NCBI GenBank assembly: GCA_900105225.1
Contig: LT629764.1
Location: forward strand, 3,616,501 to 3,680,500
DNA: 64,000 nt
Source of the DNA: Paenibacillaceae bacterium GAS479
Lineage (GTDB): Bacteria > Bacillota > Bacilli > Paenibacillales > Paenibacillaceae
Reading direction: 5' to 3'
The notes beneath the pieces were generated by a model. The model made no database searches. It saw only the letters and a program-made list of their open reading frames with translations, and was not told the DNA's origin. Numbering within the stretch: position 1 is the stretch's first letter; every line of letters starts with the position of its first letter. The translations under genes were made by a program, and so were the position numbers. Shown here piece by piece: positions 1 to 10,314 of the stretch.

Positions 1-755
1 CCGGCCAGGTTGCCGCCTATGCTGGAGCGAGTCCGACGGAGAACGGTGCGGCTGCCGACGCGGCGCTGAAGAAGAAGGATCCCAATAACGGTTACTTCAT
101 GATTTGGCCGATTCATAAGGAGGGGCTGGATAAAAACAAGATTTTCCCGGGCACTTATTCTACGCTTGGCTGGAACGTCAACGTCATTACAAAATCGGCT
201 AAGGACCCAGAGAAAATCTTCGCGTTCCTCGACTGGATGACCGGTCCGGAAGGACAGTCCGTCATCATGTGGGGGCCGGAAGGCAAGTATTGGGAGGGCA
301 AGGACGCCGAAAGTTTCCCGATCATCACCGATGCCTTTTCCACCGACGTGGAAGGCCGCAGCAAAACGATGGACGCCACGGTTAACCTCCAATGGGTTGG
401 CAACGCTGCTTTCACGGACCGAGCGAAAATTACGTTTGAGTCAACGCTGCCGGAAGAAAAGCGAACCTGGGAATCCCGATACCAGAGCATGATTACGTGG
501 AAAACGCAAAGCAACGGCACGGAGTTTGAGCAGCTAGCGCCTCCATCCGATACGGAGGAGGGCATCATTCAGACGGAGCTTGAGGAACTTTGGGACGAAA
601 CTCGCGCCAAAGCTCTGTACGCCGGGTCTGATGAAGAGGTGCTGTCCATCCTTGATAAGGCACATGACGATGCGATGAAGCTCGGTTATCAGCAGCTGTT
701 GGATTATAAAACGAAGAGATGGCAGGAAAATAAAGCGAAAATCGCTGGCAGTTAA
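1..755 (+). CDS. Extracellular solute-binding protein, C-terminal part (sugar ABC transporter lipoprotein, LplA/YtcQ type)
   Basis: The frame is open from base 3 and runs to a TAA stop, giving about 250 residues; the signal peptide, lipobox and N-terminal lobe lie upstream of the window. The visible part has the look of large Paenibacillus family-1 solute-binding lipoproteins: a GTYSTLGWNVNVITKSAKDP stretch, a LDWMTGPEGQ segment and a long helical C-terminus that ends in a Lys-rich tail. Such proteins capture oligosaccharides at the outer membrane face and hand them to a two-permease importer. The regulator and kinase genes that follow are the usual partners of these transporters. A terminator after the stop separates it from them. 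Family confident, substrate unknown. Confidence 0.85.
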   Translation, partial: GQVAAYAGASPTENGAAADAALKKKDPNNGYFMIWPIHKEGLDKNKIFPGTYSTLGWNVNVITKSAKDPEKIFAFLDWMTGPEGQSVIMWGPEGKYWEGKDAESFPIITDAFSTDVEGRSKTMDATVNLQWVGNAAFTDRAKITFESTLPEEKRTWESRYQSMITWKTQSNGTEFEQLAPPSDTEEGIIQTELEELWDETRAKALYAGSDEEVLSILDKAHDDAMKLGYQQLLDYKTKRWQENKAKIAGS

Positions 756-797
756 CGAGTCGTGCCGATAGGGGAATAGAGCTATAATGGAGGCAAT

Positions 798-826
798 CCG
801 CCGTCCCAGGAGGGGCGGCGGTTTTT
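798..826 (+). terminator. Rho-independent terminator after the solute-binding protein gene
   Basis: CCGCCGTCCC, a four-base AGGA loop and GGGGCGGCGG form a 10-bp stem with one G.U pair, followed by five T. It ends the transporter transcript before the two-component genes. Confidence 0.85.
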
Positions 827-901
827 CAACATCGCGAAGCGGAAGCTTAACGGTTGTTACTGCCGTACGGAACGTTTACCGGGGAAGGAGGATTTCATTT
901 C

Positions 902-1762
902 ATGTACCGGGTGCTTATCGTTGACGATGAGGAGCTGGATCTGAAGGGGATGCAGGAGTTCATTCCTTGGAGTAGCCTTGGCTTGGAAGTGGCGGGGGCG
1001 GTCAATAACGGGTATGCCGCATTCGACCTGCTGCAGCAGGAGGCGGTCGACATTCTCGTGACCGATGTACATATGCCGAGAATGACCGGACTTGAGCTCG
1101 CGGAAAGAGCACTGCAGCTGCACGGGGAGTTAAAGGTTATATTCGTCAGCGGTTATCAGGACTTTCATTATGTCAGGCAGGCGCTGCAGCTGCGCGCTTG
1201 GGGTTATGTGCTGAAGCCGATGGACGACGCCGAACTCGTCGCCGCGCTGGAAGGGCTGATTCGCCAGCTCGATGGAGAGAGGGGGGCTCAAGCTCGGGAA
1301 GCGAAGCCCGGCGCAGCGGCTTTCGCCCCGCTTAACGCAACGGCTTCCGCAGCCCTGGATGCAACGGATGTAACGGCTTCCGAAGCGCCGAAGGAAACGC
1401 CGTTGGCCGCTTTCGCGACCGCCGCCGGAAAGGGGAGTCTCAAGCATGCACGGCTCATCTCGGAGCTGCTGGATTATGTTGACTCCCATCTGCATGAGCA
1501 CATAACGCTCAAGCTGACGGCGGATGCATTTTCATTTTCGCCCAATTACTTAGGATCGCTGTTCAAAGAGGAGACGGGCAAAAACTTCAGCGAACATCTG
1601 ATTGAGCAGCGGATGAGACGGGCTGGCGAATTGCTGCTCGGCACGAGGCTCAGGGTGTATGAAATCGCCGATCGCATCGGGTACCGGTATATGCCCTATT
1701 TCAGTCGCCAGTTCAAGGAGACGTTCGGCGTTACCCCGAACGAGTATCGGAGGAGCAAATGA
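902..1762 (+). CDS. Response regulator with AraC-type DNA-binding domain (YesN family)
   Basis: A 286-residue response regulator that probably controls the neighbouring sugar importer after phosphorylation by the kinase encoded next. The receiver domain fills residues 1-125: acidic pair D8-D9, phospho-acceptor D55 in TDVHMP, and K105 in LKP. A short Ala-rich linker follows (about 135-180), then two helix-turn-helix units of the AraC type (about 187-286) ending in the signature GYRYMPYFSRQFKETFG. It is much shorter than classical YesN (around 500 residues) because the middle region is nearly absent. The ATG was chosen for its GGAAGGAGG site 10 bases upstream; an upstream in-frame TTG has none. 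The stop overlaps the kinase start (ATGA), so the two are translationally coupled. Confidence 0.93.
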   Translation: MYRVLIVDDEELDLKGMQEFIPWSSLGLEVAGAVNNGYAAFDLLQQEAVDILVTDVHMPRMTGLELAERALQLHGELKVIFVSGYQDFHYVRQALQLRAWGYVLKPMDDAELVAALEGLIRQLDGERGAQAREAKPGAAAFAPLNATASAALDATDVTASEAPKETPLAAFATAAGKGSLKHARLISELLDYVDSHLHEHITLKLTADAFSFSPNYLGSLFKEETGKNFSEHLIEQRMRRAGELLLGTRLRVYEIADRIGYRYMPYFSRQFKETFGVTPNEYRRSK

Positions 1763-3579
1763 AACCGGAGCGGCCGCGCACCTACATCCCTGTCGGTATC
1801 AAGCTGCTGGCTTCCTACGTCCTGCTGACCCTAGTTCCGCTCGCCGTACTTGGTTATGTAGCCAATGCGATTATGGCGGAATCGGCTCGCTCCCAGACGG
1901 AGAGCAGTATCCGAGGCACGCTTGGGCAGGTGGAAAGCAATATTCATTATCGTGTAAACGACATCAATCGTCTGACTGATATGTTGTATCACGACACGAC
2001 GCTGGCTACCTCGATTCGCCATGCCGAGGCGGGATATGTCAGCTACGAAGCGACTCGCAAGGTGCTGCTGCCCAAGCTGCGGGCTGTTATGGAAGCTGCC
2101 GATCCGAGCCGCCGCATGAGAATTACAGCTTTTGTCAAAAATCCGAATATACCGGAAGTGTACTATCGGGATGACGCCGAAGAGGATGTCATAGCTCGCA
2201 AAGGGCGTTATTACGAGCTGGCGCAGTTCAGTCGGATCGAACATGAGGCGTGGTATGCCAGTCTGCCTAAAGAGAACTATGGGGTGACTGCCGTTTGGAT
2301 ACAGGTCGGCGACGATGTGCGGTTCGGACGAATATCGCTTATCCGCCGGCTCGTTGATACGAGCGATGCCCGCGGACTCAAGGAGATCGGCGTACTGCGC
2401 ATTACGATATACATCCGGGATTTGTTCGAAAGCATCGAAACCGATCTGCATATTCCCGGTGGCAATAACGTTTATATCCAGAATGATAAGGGTCGTGTGC
2501 TTTATTCACCGAAGGATTTGCCGCTGCAAACGGGGCCTCCGCCGGACAAGGAGCAGAATCTCGTCATTAGGGAAAGCTTGCCGATCCCTGGTTATCGTAT
2601 GGTTGCGGTCATTCCGAACGAGGTGCTGCAGGCGGATGCGCGCAAAATCACCTGGATTACGCTGCTCGTTTGCGGGATTAGTATAATCGTCATATCTGCC
2701 GTTGCACTGGCCGTTACCCGTGCCTTTACGAAGCGAATGTACAAAGTGCTCAGCGTGCTGCGGGCGTTCAGCCGAGGCGATTACCGCATGCGGGTGCAGT
2801 ACCGAGGCTTGGACGAGTTTGCGCAAATTGCCGATTCACTAAATGCGTTGGGTGCCAAAACGGATAATCTTATTCAAGAAGTCTATTTGACCAATCTGCG
2901 AAAAAAAGAAGCGGAGCTTGATTCGTTGCAGGCCCAGATCAACCCGCATTTTTTGTACAATACGCTTTCATCCATCAGCCGCCTGGCCAAGTTCGGAGAA
3001 GTGGACAAGCAGCATAGAATGATTATGAATCTGGCGAAGTTTTACCGTATGTCGCTTAACGATGGCAAAACGATTATTGCAGCGGGCAACGAGCTAGAGC
3101 AGATTCAGGCATATTTGGCGATCCAGCAGGTTAAATACGGTCACAGAGTCAGCGTAAGTTACGATTGGGACCCGCTTGTGAACGACTACCGGATCATCAA
3201 GCTGCTGTTACAGCCATTTGTGGAAAATGCGCTGGAGCATGCGTGGAACGGGGACCAGATTGCGATTACGATCGGAGCGTCGCTTCGTTCCGGTGCAAAC
3301 CCGTTGCTGGAATTCCGCATTGGGGACGACGGAATCGGCATGGCGCCGGAGCTTGTCCGGGAGCTGTTCGCGGACCGCCAGCAGACGCGGCGGGGTTATG
3401 GAATCCGCAACGTTCATGAGCGAATTCAGTTGTACTACGGTAGGTCTTATGGCGTGAGCATTGAGAGTGGAACAGACGGCGGAGGCACGCTTGTACGTTT
3501 ACATATTCCGGCGCGTAAAGGGCTGGAGGATGAGTCTGCGCCGGGGGAGAAGGGGATGGAAAAGCAATCAAGAGCTTGA
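1759..3579 (+). CDS. Sensor histidine kinase, YesM family
   Basis: A 606-residue membrane kinase, the cognate sensor of the preceding regulator. A membrane segment near residues 15-38 and a second near 297-318 flank an extracellular sensor region of about 260 residues; a HAMP domain follows (about 318-372). The His_kinase motif [16 protein letters not shown] carries the phospho-acceptor H397. The ATPase domain is complete, with an N-box ([11 protein letters not shown]), GDDGIGM and a [12 protein letters not shown]2 box. In this family the sensor usually reads extracellular sugars or cell-envelope signals. The start overlaps the upstream stop by four bases and has a GGAGG site. The 3' end runs into the interspersed repeat element described separately. 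Confidence 0.94.
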   Translation: MKPERPRTYIPVGIKLLASYVLLTLVPLAVLGYVANAIMAESARSQTESSIRGTLGQVESNIHYRVNDINRLTDMLYHDTTLATSIRHAEAGYVSYEATRKVLLPKLRAVMEAADPSRRMRITAFVKNPNIPEVYYRDDAEEDVIARKGRYYELAQFSRIEHEAWYASLPKENYGVTAVWIQVGDDVRFGRISLIRRLVDTSDARGLKEIGVLRITIYIRDLFESIETDLHIPGGNNVYIQNDKGRVLYSPKDLPLQTGPPPDKEQNLVIRESLPIPGYRMVAVIPNEVLQADARKITWITLLVCGISIIVISAVALAVTRAFTKRMYKVLSVLRAFSRGDYRMRVQYRGLDEFAQIADSLNALGAKTDNLIQEVYLTNLRKKEAELDSLQAQINPHFLYNTLSSISRLAKFGEVDKQHRMIMNLAKFYRMSLNDGKTIIAAGNELEQIQAYLAIQQVKYGHRVSVSYDWDPLVNDYRIIKLLLQPFVENALEHAWNGDQIAITIGASLRSGANPLLEFRIGDDGIGMAPELVRELFADRQQTRRGYGIRNVHERIQLYYGRSYGVSIESGTDGGGTLVRLHIPARKGLEDESAPGEKGMEKQSRA

Positions 3580-3690
3580 GGTCGAGCTTTGAGAAGTGTC
3601 AGCGTTCACTTTTGATGCCGAATTTCTACTGCTATCGCGGTAAAATTCAGAAAAACCGAGCAGGGCCGACCTTTGGCACAGTGGGCACTT
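3577..3690. repeat. Interspersed intergenic element, copy 1
   Basis: About 114 bases starting at the kinase stop codon resemble a second stretch in the exopolysaccharide locus (24721-24850). Shared blocks include GGTCGAGC, GAGAAGNGTCAGCGTTC, a TTTGA(T/C)G(C/T)CG segment, ATTTCTAC, a GCTATNGCGGT core and CCGA(C/T)CTTTGGC. The two ends are partly complementary (AGGTCG against CGACCT). The core (3628-3641) is an imperfect palindrome, perfect in the other copy. Two diverged copies in unrelated contexts indicate a dispersed element. Its class is not known to me. Confidence 0.65.
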
Positions 3691-3770
3691 TACCGACCCT
3701 GTATGAAGCGGTCTTCGTCATGCAAGATGTAGTATACTGTATTCATTCGAAGAGCCAGGAGGTAGGCAAG

Positions 3771-4841
3771 ATGAATCAAGAAACAATGGAGTTGTTCCGC
3801 AAGCTTACGGAAATGAGGGCTGTTCCCGGCCAGGAACGGGAGCTTCGGCAGTTCGTGGAAGCAGAGCTGAAGCAGAGCACCGATGAGCTCGTATATGATC
3901 GTCTCGGCAGTGTATTCGGCGTATTCCGCGGCAATGAAGAGGGCCCGCGAATTATGGTAGCCGGACATATGGACGAGGTTGGCCTTATGGTTACTTCTAT
4001 TACAGAAAGCGGAATGTTGAAATTTGTAACGCTCGGCGGCTGGAACGCTCAGACGATGCTGGCTCAGCGCATGGAGGTCGTGACGGACAAAGGTACGGTC
4101 ATTGGCGTAATCGGCTCCACGCCGCCTCATTTGCTGGATGACGCTTCGCGCAACAAGGTAGTAGAGATCAAGACGATGTACCTGGACGTCGGTGCAGACA
4201 GCCGTGACGAAGCATTTGAGATGGGCATTCGCCCGGGCCAGGCGATCGTACCCGTTTGTCCCTTCACGGTAATGGCGAATCCGAAGAAGATTATGGCTAA
4301 AGCCTGGGACAACCGCTATGGGGTAGGACTGGCGCTGGAGCTGGCCAAGGAGTTGAAGGGCAGCGAGCATCCTAATGTAATCTACACCGGCGCTACCGTT
4401 CAAGAGGAAGTCGGCTTGCGCGGCGCCCGCACGGCAGCCAATCTAGTGCAGCCTGATCTGTTCCTGGCGCTGGACGCCAGTCCTGCGGCCGATGCCACCG
4501 GTGATAAAAATGCGATGGGCCAGCTTGGCAAGGGAGCTTTGCTGCGTGTGCAGGATCCCGGCATGATTACACACCGGGGGCTCGTGGAGTTGATCCGCGA
4601 CACAGCCGAGGATAACGGCATTCGTTATCAGTATTATTTCTCGCAAGGCGGTACGGATGCTGGGCAAGTCCATTTGTCCGGGATCGGCGTCCCTTCTGCA
4701 GTCATTGGCTTGCCGGCTCGATATATCCATACAGCAGCTTCTATCATGCACATCGAGGATTACGAAGCGGCGAAGGAGCTGCTATTTACACTCGTCCGCA
4801 AAATCGACAAGGGCGTTTTTGAGACAATTTTGTCCCGTTAA
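3771..4841 (+). CDS. M42 family metallopeptidase (glutamyl aminopeptidase / deblocking aminopeptidase)
   Basis: A 356-residue cytoplasmic dinuclear metal aminopeptidase that removes N-terminal residues from peptides. The full M42 active-site set is visible: H66 (AGHMDEVG), bridging D180 (KAWDNRYG), the E212-E213 pair (QEEVGLRGA), D235 (LDASPAAD) and H320 (YIHTAAS), at positions matching those of the archaeal TET enzymes. The ATG is preceded by AGGAGG at a good distance; the frame is open further upstream but without a ribosome site. It sits upstream of an oligopeptide importer, which fits intracellular peptide use, but a terminator shows separate transcription. Confidence 0.93.
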   Translation: MNQETMELFRKLTEMRAVPGQERELRQFVEAELKQSTDELVYDRLGSVFGVFRGNEEGPRIMVAGHMDEVGLMVTSITESGMLKFVTLGGWNAQTMLAQRMEVVTDKGTVIGVIGSTPPHLLDDASRNKVVEIKTMYLDVGADSRDEAFEMGIRPGQAIVPVCPFTVMANPKKIMAKAWDNRYGVGLALELAKELKGSEHPNVIYTGATVQEEVGLRGARTAANLVQPDLFLALDASPAADATGDKNAMGQLGKGALLRVQDPGMITHRGLVELIRDTAEDNGIRYQYYFSQGGTDAGQVHLSGIGVPSAVIGLPARYIHTAASIMHIEDYEAAKELLFTLVRKIDKGVFETILSR

Positions 4842-4873
4842 TAGACTAAATTAGAATAGGAATGACTTGAGTT

Positions 4874-4899
4874 AAGGCCCCTTGTATGGGGTCTTTTTT
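4874..4899 (+). terminator. Rho-independent terminator after the M42 peptidase gene
   Basis: GGCCCC, loop TTGTAT and GGGGTC form a short stem followed by six T. Confidence 0.75.
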
Positions 4900-5413
4900 G
4901 TGGCTGAATGTAGATTCGGGGTCCGTCTGAAGACATATAAAAGGGGAAAAACAGTAGGTCTTAAGCTTCAGGTTAATGGGACATAGTGTAAATTATAGGG
5001 TAATTATAGAAAGAGATTTGCAATACCATGTTAACGTATTAATTATATGTTGCGTTAAAGCGTTACAATGAAAATTCAAAAATATGCAAAATAGTAATGG
5101 TAATTATACTCGTTTTGTACTCATGTATAATTCGGTTTCGAAACGAAAATAAAACGTCAATTTTGTAGACATTTTGCTTGAATATCCTAAAGTTCGCATA
5201 CTTAAAACATAAAATGATGTCGATTAAAAAGCGTCTTAAACCTTACAGTTACAATATTGAAAGCGCTATCTGATTAGTAATGCTGATATGAATAAATATG
5301 CAACTAATAAAATTTTAATTATTTTCAGACGAATCTATATTCTAACATTAAAAAAGGTGCTACAATGAGACCGGAAAAACACTTGTATGGCTAGAGCCAA
5401 GGGGGAATGTGGA
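4900..5413 (+). promoter_or_regulatory. AT-rich control region of the oligopeptide importer
   Basis: A stretch of about 510 bases with no gene, much richer in A and T than its surroundings, in front of the binding-protein gene. At 5320-5334 TATTTTCAGACGAAT matches 11 of 15 positions of the CodY box (AATTTTCWGAAAATT). CodY control of peptide transporters is known in Bacillus, so this is suggestive only. No convincing sigma-A promoter stands out; a TACAAT lies at 5361-5366. Confidence 0.4.
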
Positions 5414-7183
5414 GTGGCAGCTTCATCGTTAAAGTGGAAAACCATGATTGCAGGCTTGTCCGTTATGAGTGTCATTGCAGCAGGCTGCGGCAACAACGCA
5501 GGTAGCAACAACACTGGTGCAGGCACGAATACGCCGGTGACAAATGATGGTGCAGCAAACAATGCTGCTGCAGCGAACAACGCTGGCGCAGTAGAGACGG
5601 CAGGTCCTAAAAAGGGCGGCACGCTCACGGTCGGAACTTTCTCCGATATCGTAATGTTGAATCCGCTCTATATTGCTGACACTTCTTCAGGCGATGTGGC
5701 CTACTTCATGTTCGCGAATCTCCTGGACTACAACAAAGATGGGGATGTAGTCGCCGAGCCTTGGTCTCTGCTGGAAAGCCTTCCTGAGATTTCAGCTGAC
5801 AGCTTGACGTACACGCTGAAGCTTAAGGCTAACGCCAAATGGAACGATGGCCAGCCTGTAACAGCGGAAGACATTGCCTTCTTTATCAACACGATCAAAG
5901 ATCCTGCCGCCGCCGCACCTGGAATCAGTTCCTTTGACAAAGTCGATAAGGTTGAAGTCGTTGATGCCCAAACGGCCAAAATTACGATGAAGTCGGTGTT
6001 TGCTCCATTCCTTAATAACCTTGTTACGGCGATTGTGCCTTCTCACATCCTGAAAGACGTCCCGGTCACGAAACTTCAAGACCATGCTTACGGCAAGGAC
6101 CCGGCTGTAACGGTATCCAATGGTCCTTGGAAATGGACGGAGTGGAAACAAAAGCAATACAACACTTTGGATAAAGATGCCAACTATTGGGCTAAGGACA
6201 CGAATGACGTCAACATTGAGAAAGTCATCCACAAAGTATACGCCGATCAGAATACGAACGTTCAAGCCATCATCAAAGGAGATATCGACCTCGTTGGTGC
6301 TATCCCGGTCACTTCGGTAGAGGCAGTTAAAGCCAAAGGACTGAACGTTCTGCTGGCTCCGGGTCCGCTGTATGAATACATGAGCTTCAACTTCAACAAA
6401 ATGAACTTCGGTGGCAAGGAGTCGCCATTCACTGGCGAAAAAACTCGCCAAGCTATCGCTTACTCGCTCAATCGCCAAGGCATGCTTGACAATATTCTCA
6501 AAGGCACAGGCCAAGCGCTGAATGCTCCTTTCCTGCCGGGAACATGGGCTGATCCAGGCGCGGATGCGGTCGCTTACGACTATAATGTTGAAAAAGCGAA
6601 GCAATTGCTTGCCGAAGACGGCTGGAAAGATACAAACGACAATGGCATAGTCGACAAAAACAAAGTAGAGTTCGAGTTCGAACTGCAATACAACGCCGGT
6701 AACAGCCGCCGCGAGCAAGTGTCCACCGTTATCCAGGACAACCTTAAGGATATTGGCATCAAAGTATCCACGAAGGGCATTGATTTCTCCTCGTGGATCG
6801 AGCAGAATATTACGCCAGGTAAATATCAGGCGGCCCTGCAGGCATGGTCTCTGAACAGTCCAGATCCTGATGGTGAGTCTACATTCGCAGCGAAGTATTT
6901 CCCGCCGAATGGCCAGAACTCCGGCTGGTACAACAATCCAACGCTGGATAAGCTGTGGGTTGAAGGCTACTCCACGACGGATCAAGCGAAGCGCAAAGAA
7001 ATCTACAAACAGGTCGCTCAGCAAATTTCAACCAACTTGCCATATGTGTTCCTTTACCAGTATGGTACGCCTGAAGTACTCGGACCGCGTATCAAATATG
7101 CTCCAGACGATGCTCCTGTAGCTGCTCTCCCATATGGCGCCTTCTTCGGCGTCAACAAATGGTGGGTCGAGGACGCTAAATAA
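5414..7183 (+). CDS. Oligopeptide-binding lipoprotein of an ABC importer (SBP family 5)
   Basis: A 589-residue peptide-binding protein anchored by an N-terminal lipid outside the membrane, delivering oligopeptides to the permeases encoded downstream. The signal peptide ends in a lipobox (VIAAGC) and is followed by an Asn/Ala/Gly-rich flexible spacer. Family-5 features include GGTLTVGTFSDIVMLNPLY near the mature start, the YTLKLKANAKWNDGQPVTAEDI motif and RQAIAYSLNRQGM. Length is normal for the family. The GTG start was chosen because GGGGGAA lies about 8 bases upstream; an earlier in-frame ATG (5387) lacks a site. A hairpin downstream may allow more of this protein than of the membrane subunits. 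Confidence 0.93.
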   Translation: MAASSLKWKTMIAGLSVMSVIAAGCGNNAGSNNTGAGTNTPVTNDGAANNAAAANNAGAVETAGPKKGGTLTVGTFSDIVMLNPLYIADTSSGDVAYFMFANLLDYNKDGDVVAEPWSLLESLPEISADSLTYTLKLKANAKWNDGQPVTAEDIAFFINTIKDPAAAAPGISSFDKVDKVEVVDAQTAKITMKSVFAPFLNNLVTAIVPSHILKDVPVTKLQDHAYGKDPAVTVSNGPWKWTEWKQKQYNTLDKDANYWAKDTNDVNIEKVIHKVYADQNTNVQAIIKGDIDLVGAIPVTSVEAVKAKGLNVLLAPGPLYEYMSFNFNKMNFGGKESPFTGEKTRQAIAYSLNRQGMLDNILKGTGQALNAPFLPGTWADPGADAVAYDYNVEKAKQLLAEDGWKDTNDNGIVDKNKVEFEFELQYNAGNSRREQVSTVIQDNLKDIGIKVSTKGIDFSSWIEQNITPGKYQAALQAWSLNSPDPDGESTFAAKYFPPNGQNSGWYNNPTLDKLWVEGYSTTDQAKRKEIYKQVAQQISTNLPYVFLYQYGTPEVLGPRIKYAPDDAPVAALPYGAFFGVNKWWVEDAK

Positions 7184-7213
7184 GCAGGTTTAATAGTTTG
7201 GCTTCACAAAAAC

Positions 7214-7244
7214 GAGGAGGAAGGGCAGCGTCCTTCCTCCTTTC
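7214..7244 (+). terminator. Hairpin between the binding-protein and permease genes (partial terminator or mRNA stabiliser)
   Basis: AGGAGGAAGG and CCTTCCTCCT form a perfect 10-bp stem with a 7-base loop. Only a broken T-rich tail (TTCTACTTTCTC) follows, which fits incomplete termination or 3'-end protection, giving more binding protein than permease. Confidence 0.6.
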
Positions 7245-7373
7245 TACTTTCTCGATCTTGACCGCTACTAGAGACGGTTTTGCCCTGTGCGTAACCGGAT
7301 ATCAGTCATCTGGATTGCAGGTTCTGCACAGCGCAAAGCCGGCTACCCATTTTACTTAAGGAGGAGCAGCCTT

Positions 7374-8339
7374 ATGGGCGAGTATATTATTCGACGGACG
7401 TTGCAATCTGTTTTAGTGCTATTTCTCATTACTGTGTTTACATTTGGGCTTATTCACGCTGCTCCTGGAGGACCAACTCAAATCTTTTTATCCCCTGGAC
7501 TATCTATAGAAGCAGGCCAAATTAGAGCGGAACAGCTTGGTCTGGACCGCCCCGTCCCTATTCAGTACTTCACTTGGCTTGGCAATATTCTTACTGGCGA
7601 TCTTGGCACTACCTTCAAGAACAACATTCCAGTAGGAGAGATTCTCTGGCCTACCGTCAAAAATACGATCATATTAATGAGCGTAGCCTGGATACTCTCG
7701 CTCATTATTGCGATACCTTGGGGAATTTACAACAGCACTAAGGAATACGGTGTATCTGATCAGACGGCTTCGTTTATTTCCTATGTAGGGTTTGCGATGC
7801 CAACATTTTGGTTCGGCATTATTTTGCAAAGCTTCTTCTCTCTTGAATTGGACTGGCTGCCTCTGTCGGATATGTACACTATGGGCAAAGAAGGTAATAT
7901 GAAGGATTTAATTCAACATTTAGTGCTTCCTGTAAGCGTTTTGACACTTGGATTTCTGGCCGGGTATCTTAAGTACTCTCGAGCCAGCATGCTGGAGGTG
8001 CTTGAGCAAGACTATATTCGTACAGCGCGAGCCAAAGGAGTCAAAGAAAATAAGGTAGTGTTCCGTCACGCATTGCGAAACGCCCTCATACCGGTCATTA
8101 CGCTGATTGGCTTGGATTTGTCCATCCTTGTTGGAGGAGCTGCGCTTACGGAAGCGGTCTTCAACTGGCCGGGAATGGGACGGTTGTTTGTGGAAATGGC
8201 CAATTCTCGGGAGTATTCGGTTTTGATGGCGATAACACTGCTCAGCGCTGTATTTGTCGTAATCGGCAATCTTGTTGCTGACATCTTATATGCCGTTGTT
8301 GATCCACGCGTGCAGCTTGGTAAGGGAGGCAAAGCATGA
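7374..8339 (+). CDS. oppB: Oligopeptide ABC transporter permease, OppB type
   Basis: A 321-residue inner-membrane permease, one half of the channel. The first helix (GEYIIRRTLQSVLVLFLITV) is typical of OppB/DppB, and the coupling EAA loop reads DYIRTARAKGVKENKVVFRHALRNAL. Six membrane segments are apparent, and the C-terminus DPRVQLGKGGKA is usual. The ATG follows AAGGAGG by 9 bases. The stop overlaps the next gene (ATGA), and it pairs with OppC in the complex. Confidence 0.94.
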   Translation: MGEYIIRRTLQSVLVLFLITVFTFGLIHAAPGGPTQIFLSPGLSIEAGQIRAEQLGLDRPVPIQYFTWLGNILTGDLGTTFKNNIPVGEILWPTVKNTIILMSVAWILSLIIAIPWGIYNSTKEYGVSDQTASFISYVGFAMPTFWFGIILQSFFSLELDWLPLSDMYTMGKEGNMKDLIQHLVLPVSVLTLGFLAGYLKYSRASMLEVLEQDYIRTARAKGVKENKVVFRHALRNALIPVITLIGLDLSILVGGAALTEAVFNWPGMGRLFVEMANSREYSVLMAITLLSAVFVVIGNLVADILYAVVDPRVQLGKGGKA

Positions 8340-9310
8340 GCGTCAATTTGGAGCGTACACCTAACGAAGCAAAGCTTCCCGCTACTAAGCTCGGCAAGGC
8401 CAAGAAGCCTCCAGGCCCATGGGCGCTGACATGGAGAAAATTCAGAAAAAACCCCTATGCGATGAGTGGCTTGATTACACTTATGATATTTGTAATCTTA
8501 GCCGTATTTGCCCGGGTGATTGCGCCCTTTGATCCGGCGAAAACGGATATGATGGGCGCTGGCATAAAACCCTTCGTGGATGGCCATATTCTCGGGACGG
8601 ATGAATTGGGCCGTGATATTTTCTCCCGCTTGCTTTATGGCTCGCAGATTTCATTAACGGTAGGTTTCTCCGTGGCCGCGGGGGCTGTCATCATTGGTAC
8701 ATTGATTGGAGCCATTTCTGGATATTTTGGCGGATGGATTGATGTTATCTTTATGCGCGCAGTCGACGTTATGTATTCTGTGCCGCTTCTATTCATGAAC
8801 ATTCTCATTCTCGCTATTTTTGGCTCACAGTTCACCTATATGATTTTAATTATGATCTTTACTAGCTGGATGGGCGTTGCCCGGCTCGTCCGCGGCACCT
8901 TCTTACAGTTGCGCGAGATGCAGTACGTGGAAGCGGCGAAGGCGATCGGCGTATCGAGTTGGGGCATCATTTTCCGTCACTTGCTGCGTAATGCAAGCTT
9001 CCCGATCATTGTTAACGCAACATTGATGGTTGGTGGCGCTATTTTGGCAGAATCAGGTCTCTCCTATCTAGGTTTAGGCATTCAGCCGCCGGAGACAAGC
9101 TGGGGCCAGATGCTCAGCAAAGCTCAAGAGTTCATGCTTATTGATCCGATGCAGGGCGTTTATCCCGGTTTTTGCATCTTCATCGTTGTACTAGCGGTTA
9201 ACTTCATCGGCGACGGCATTCGCGATGCTTTGGATCCCCGTCAGAAGATGCATCTTTCCCCAAGGAGGCTGGAACAATGGCGCGCAAAATTCTCGAAGTC
9301 AACCAAATGA
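8336..9310 (+). CDS. oppC: Oligopeptide ABC transporter permease, OppC type
   Basis: A 324-residue permease that forms the channel with OppB. The N-terminal OppC_N region contains WRKFRKNPYAMSGLITL, followed by the conserved HILGTDELGRDIFSRLLYG. The EAA coupling loop is YVEAAKAIGVSSWGIIFRHLLRN, and DGIRDALDPRQK closes the conserved core. Translation is coupled to oppB through ATGA overlap, with GGGAGG upstream. Its end overlaps the ATPase gene by 34 bases. Confidence 0.94.
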   Translation: MSVNLERTPNEAKLPATKLGKAKKPPGPWALTWRKFRKNPYAMSGLITLMIFVILAVFARVIAPFDPAKTDMMGAGIKPFVDGHILGTDELGRDIFSRLLYGSQISLTVGFSVAAGAVIIGTLIGAISGYFGGWIDVIFMRAVDVMYSVPLLFMNILILAIFGSQFTYMILIMIFTSWMGVARLVRGTFLQLREMQYVEAAKAIGVSSWGIIFRHLLRNASFPIIVNATLMVGGAILAESGLSYLGLGIQPPETSWGQMLSKAQEFMLIDPMQGVYPGFCIFIVVLAVNFIGDGIRDALDPRQKMHLSPRRLEQWRAKFSKSTK

Positions 9311-10314
9311 CCGCCGGATTCCTGGTGAACAAAGATATCGTGAAGGCAACCGATCGGATCTCGTTCGACCTGGAAAAAGGCCAGACTCTTTGTATCGTAG
9401 GCGAATCGGGAAGCGGCAAAAGCGTAACATCGCTTGCTGTCATGCGGCTCATTGACTATGCCGGCGGGATGATTTTGGAAGGCGACATCAAATTTGATGG
9501 AGAAATGCTTTCGACGAAAAGCCAGGAGGAGATGCGCAAAATCCGCGGAAATCGGATTGCGATGATTTTCCAGGATCCGATGAGCTCGCTTAATCCGGTG
9601 TTTACGGTTGGAGAGCAGATAGCCGAGAGCCTGCGGCTGCATCAAAACAAATCGGAAAAAGAGGCGATGAAGGCGGCCGTAGATTTACTGCGCCAGGTCG
9701 GAATTCCATCTCCTGAAGTACGGGCAAGGCAGTATCCCCATGAACTTTCCGGTGGTATGTGCCAGCGTGTCGTCATCGCGATTGCCTTGGCATGCCAGCC
9801 AGAGCTGCTGATCGCGGATGAGCCGACGACGGCGCTTGACGTAACCGTGCAGGCGCAAATTCTCGACCTGCTGCAGCAGCTCAAAAAGAACAACGATATG
9901 TCCATCATCATGATTACCCATGACATGGGCGTAGCGGCAGAAATGGCGGATCGCATCGTGGTTATGTATGCCGGCGGCATAATGGAGGAAGGCTCCGTTC
10001 AAGAAATCTTTGCGAAGCCAAGTCATCCCTATACGGTCGGTTTGCTGAAGTCGATTCCGGGTTTTGAAGAGAGTCACGGTGAGGAGCTTTACACGATTAA
10101 GGGCAATATCCCGCGTATCAACGAGCTGCCGACCGGCTGCCGGTTCCATCCGCGCTGCTCCCATGCGATGGACATTTGCCGTAAGCAGGAACCGGGCTTT
10201 TTCCAACTTGGCGAGGATCACAAGGCAGCCTGCTGGTTATATGAGGAAAATGCAGGTGATTCGCTCGTATCTCCTGCAGGAGCGGCGATTGCGCATGGGG
10301 GGGGTAGAGTATGA
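9277..10314 (+). CDS. oppD: Oligopeptide ABC transporter ATP-binding protein, OppD type
   Basis: A 345-residue cytoplasmic ATPase that powers peptide import together with OppF. Walker A is [10 protein letters not shown], the signature is LSGGMCQRV, Walker B is [14 protein letters not shown] and the switch histidine sits in ITHDMG. The C-terminal oligopeptide-transporter region carries [15 protein letters not shown], whose cysteines resemble those that bind an iron-sulfur cluster in related DppD proteins. The start is inside the end of oppC, with AAGGAGG 9 bases before ATG. It ends in ATGA overlap with oppF. Confidence 0.95.
   Translation: MARKILEVNQMTAGFLVNKDIVKATDRISFDLEKGQTLCIVGESGSGKSVTSLAVMRLIDYAGGMILEGDIKFDGEMLSTKSQEEMRKIRGNRIAMIFQDPMSSLNPVFTVGEQIAESLRLHQNKSEKEAMKAAVDLLRQVGIPSPEVRARQYPHELSGGMCQRVVIAIALACQPELLIADEPTTALDVTVQAQILDLLQQLKKNNDMSIIMITHDMGVAAEMADRIVVMYAGGIMEEGSVQEIFAKPSHPYTVGLLKSIPGFEESHGEELYTIKGNIPRINELPTGCRFHPRCSHAMDICRKQEPGFFQLGEDHKAACWLYEENAGDSLVSPAGAAIAHGGGRV

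Noticed and set aside
5320-5334. CodY box upstream of the peptide importer
   Set aside because: Only 11 of 15 positions match in very AT-rich DNA; noted in the region entry but not claimed as a site.
5792-7024. 410-codon open frame on the minus strand across the peptide-binding protein gene
   Set aside because: No ribosome site, no known family, and it is the exact complement of a clear SBP family 5 gene; a codon-bias shadow.
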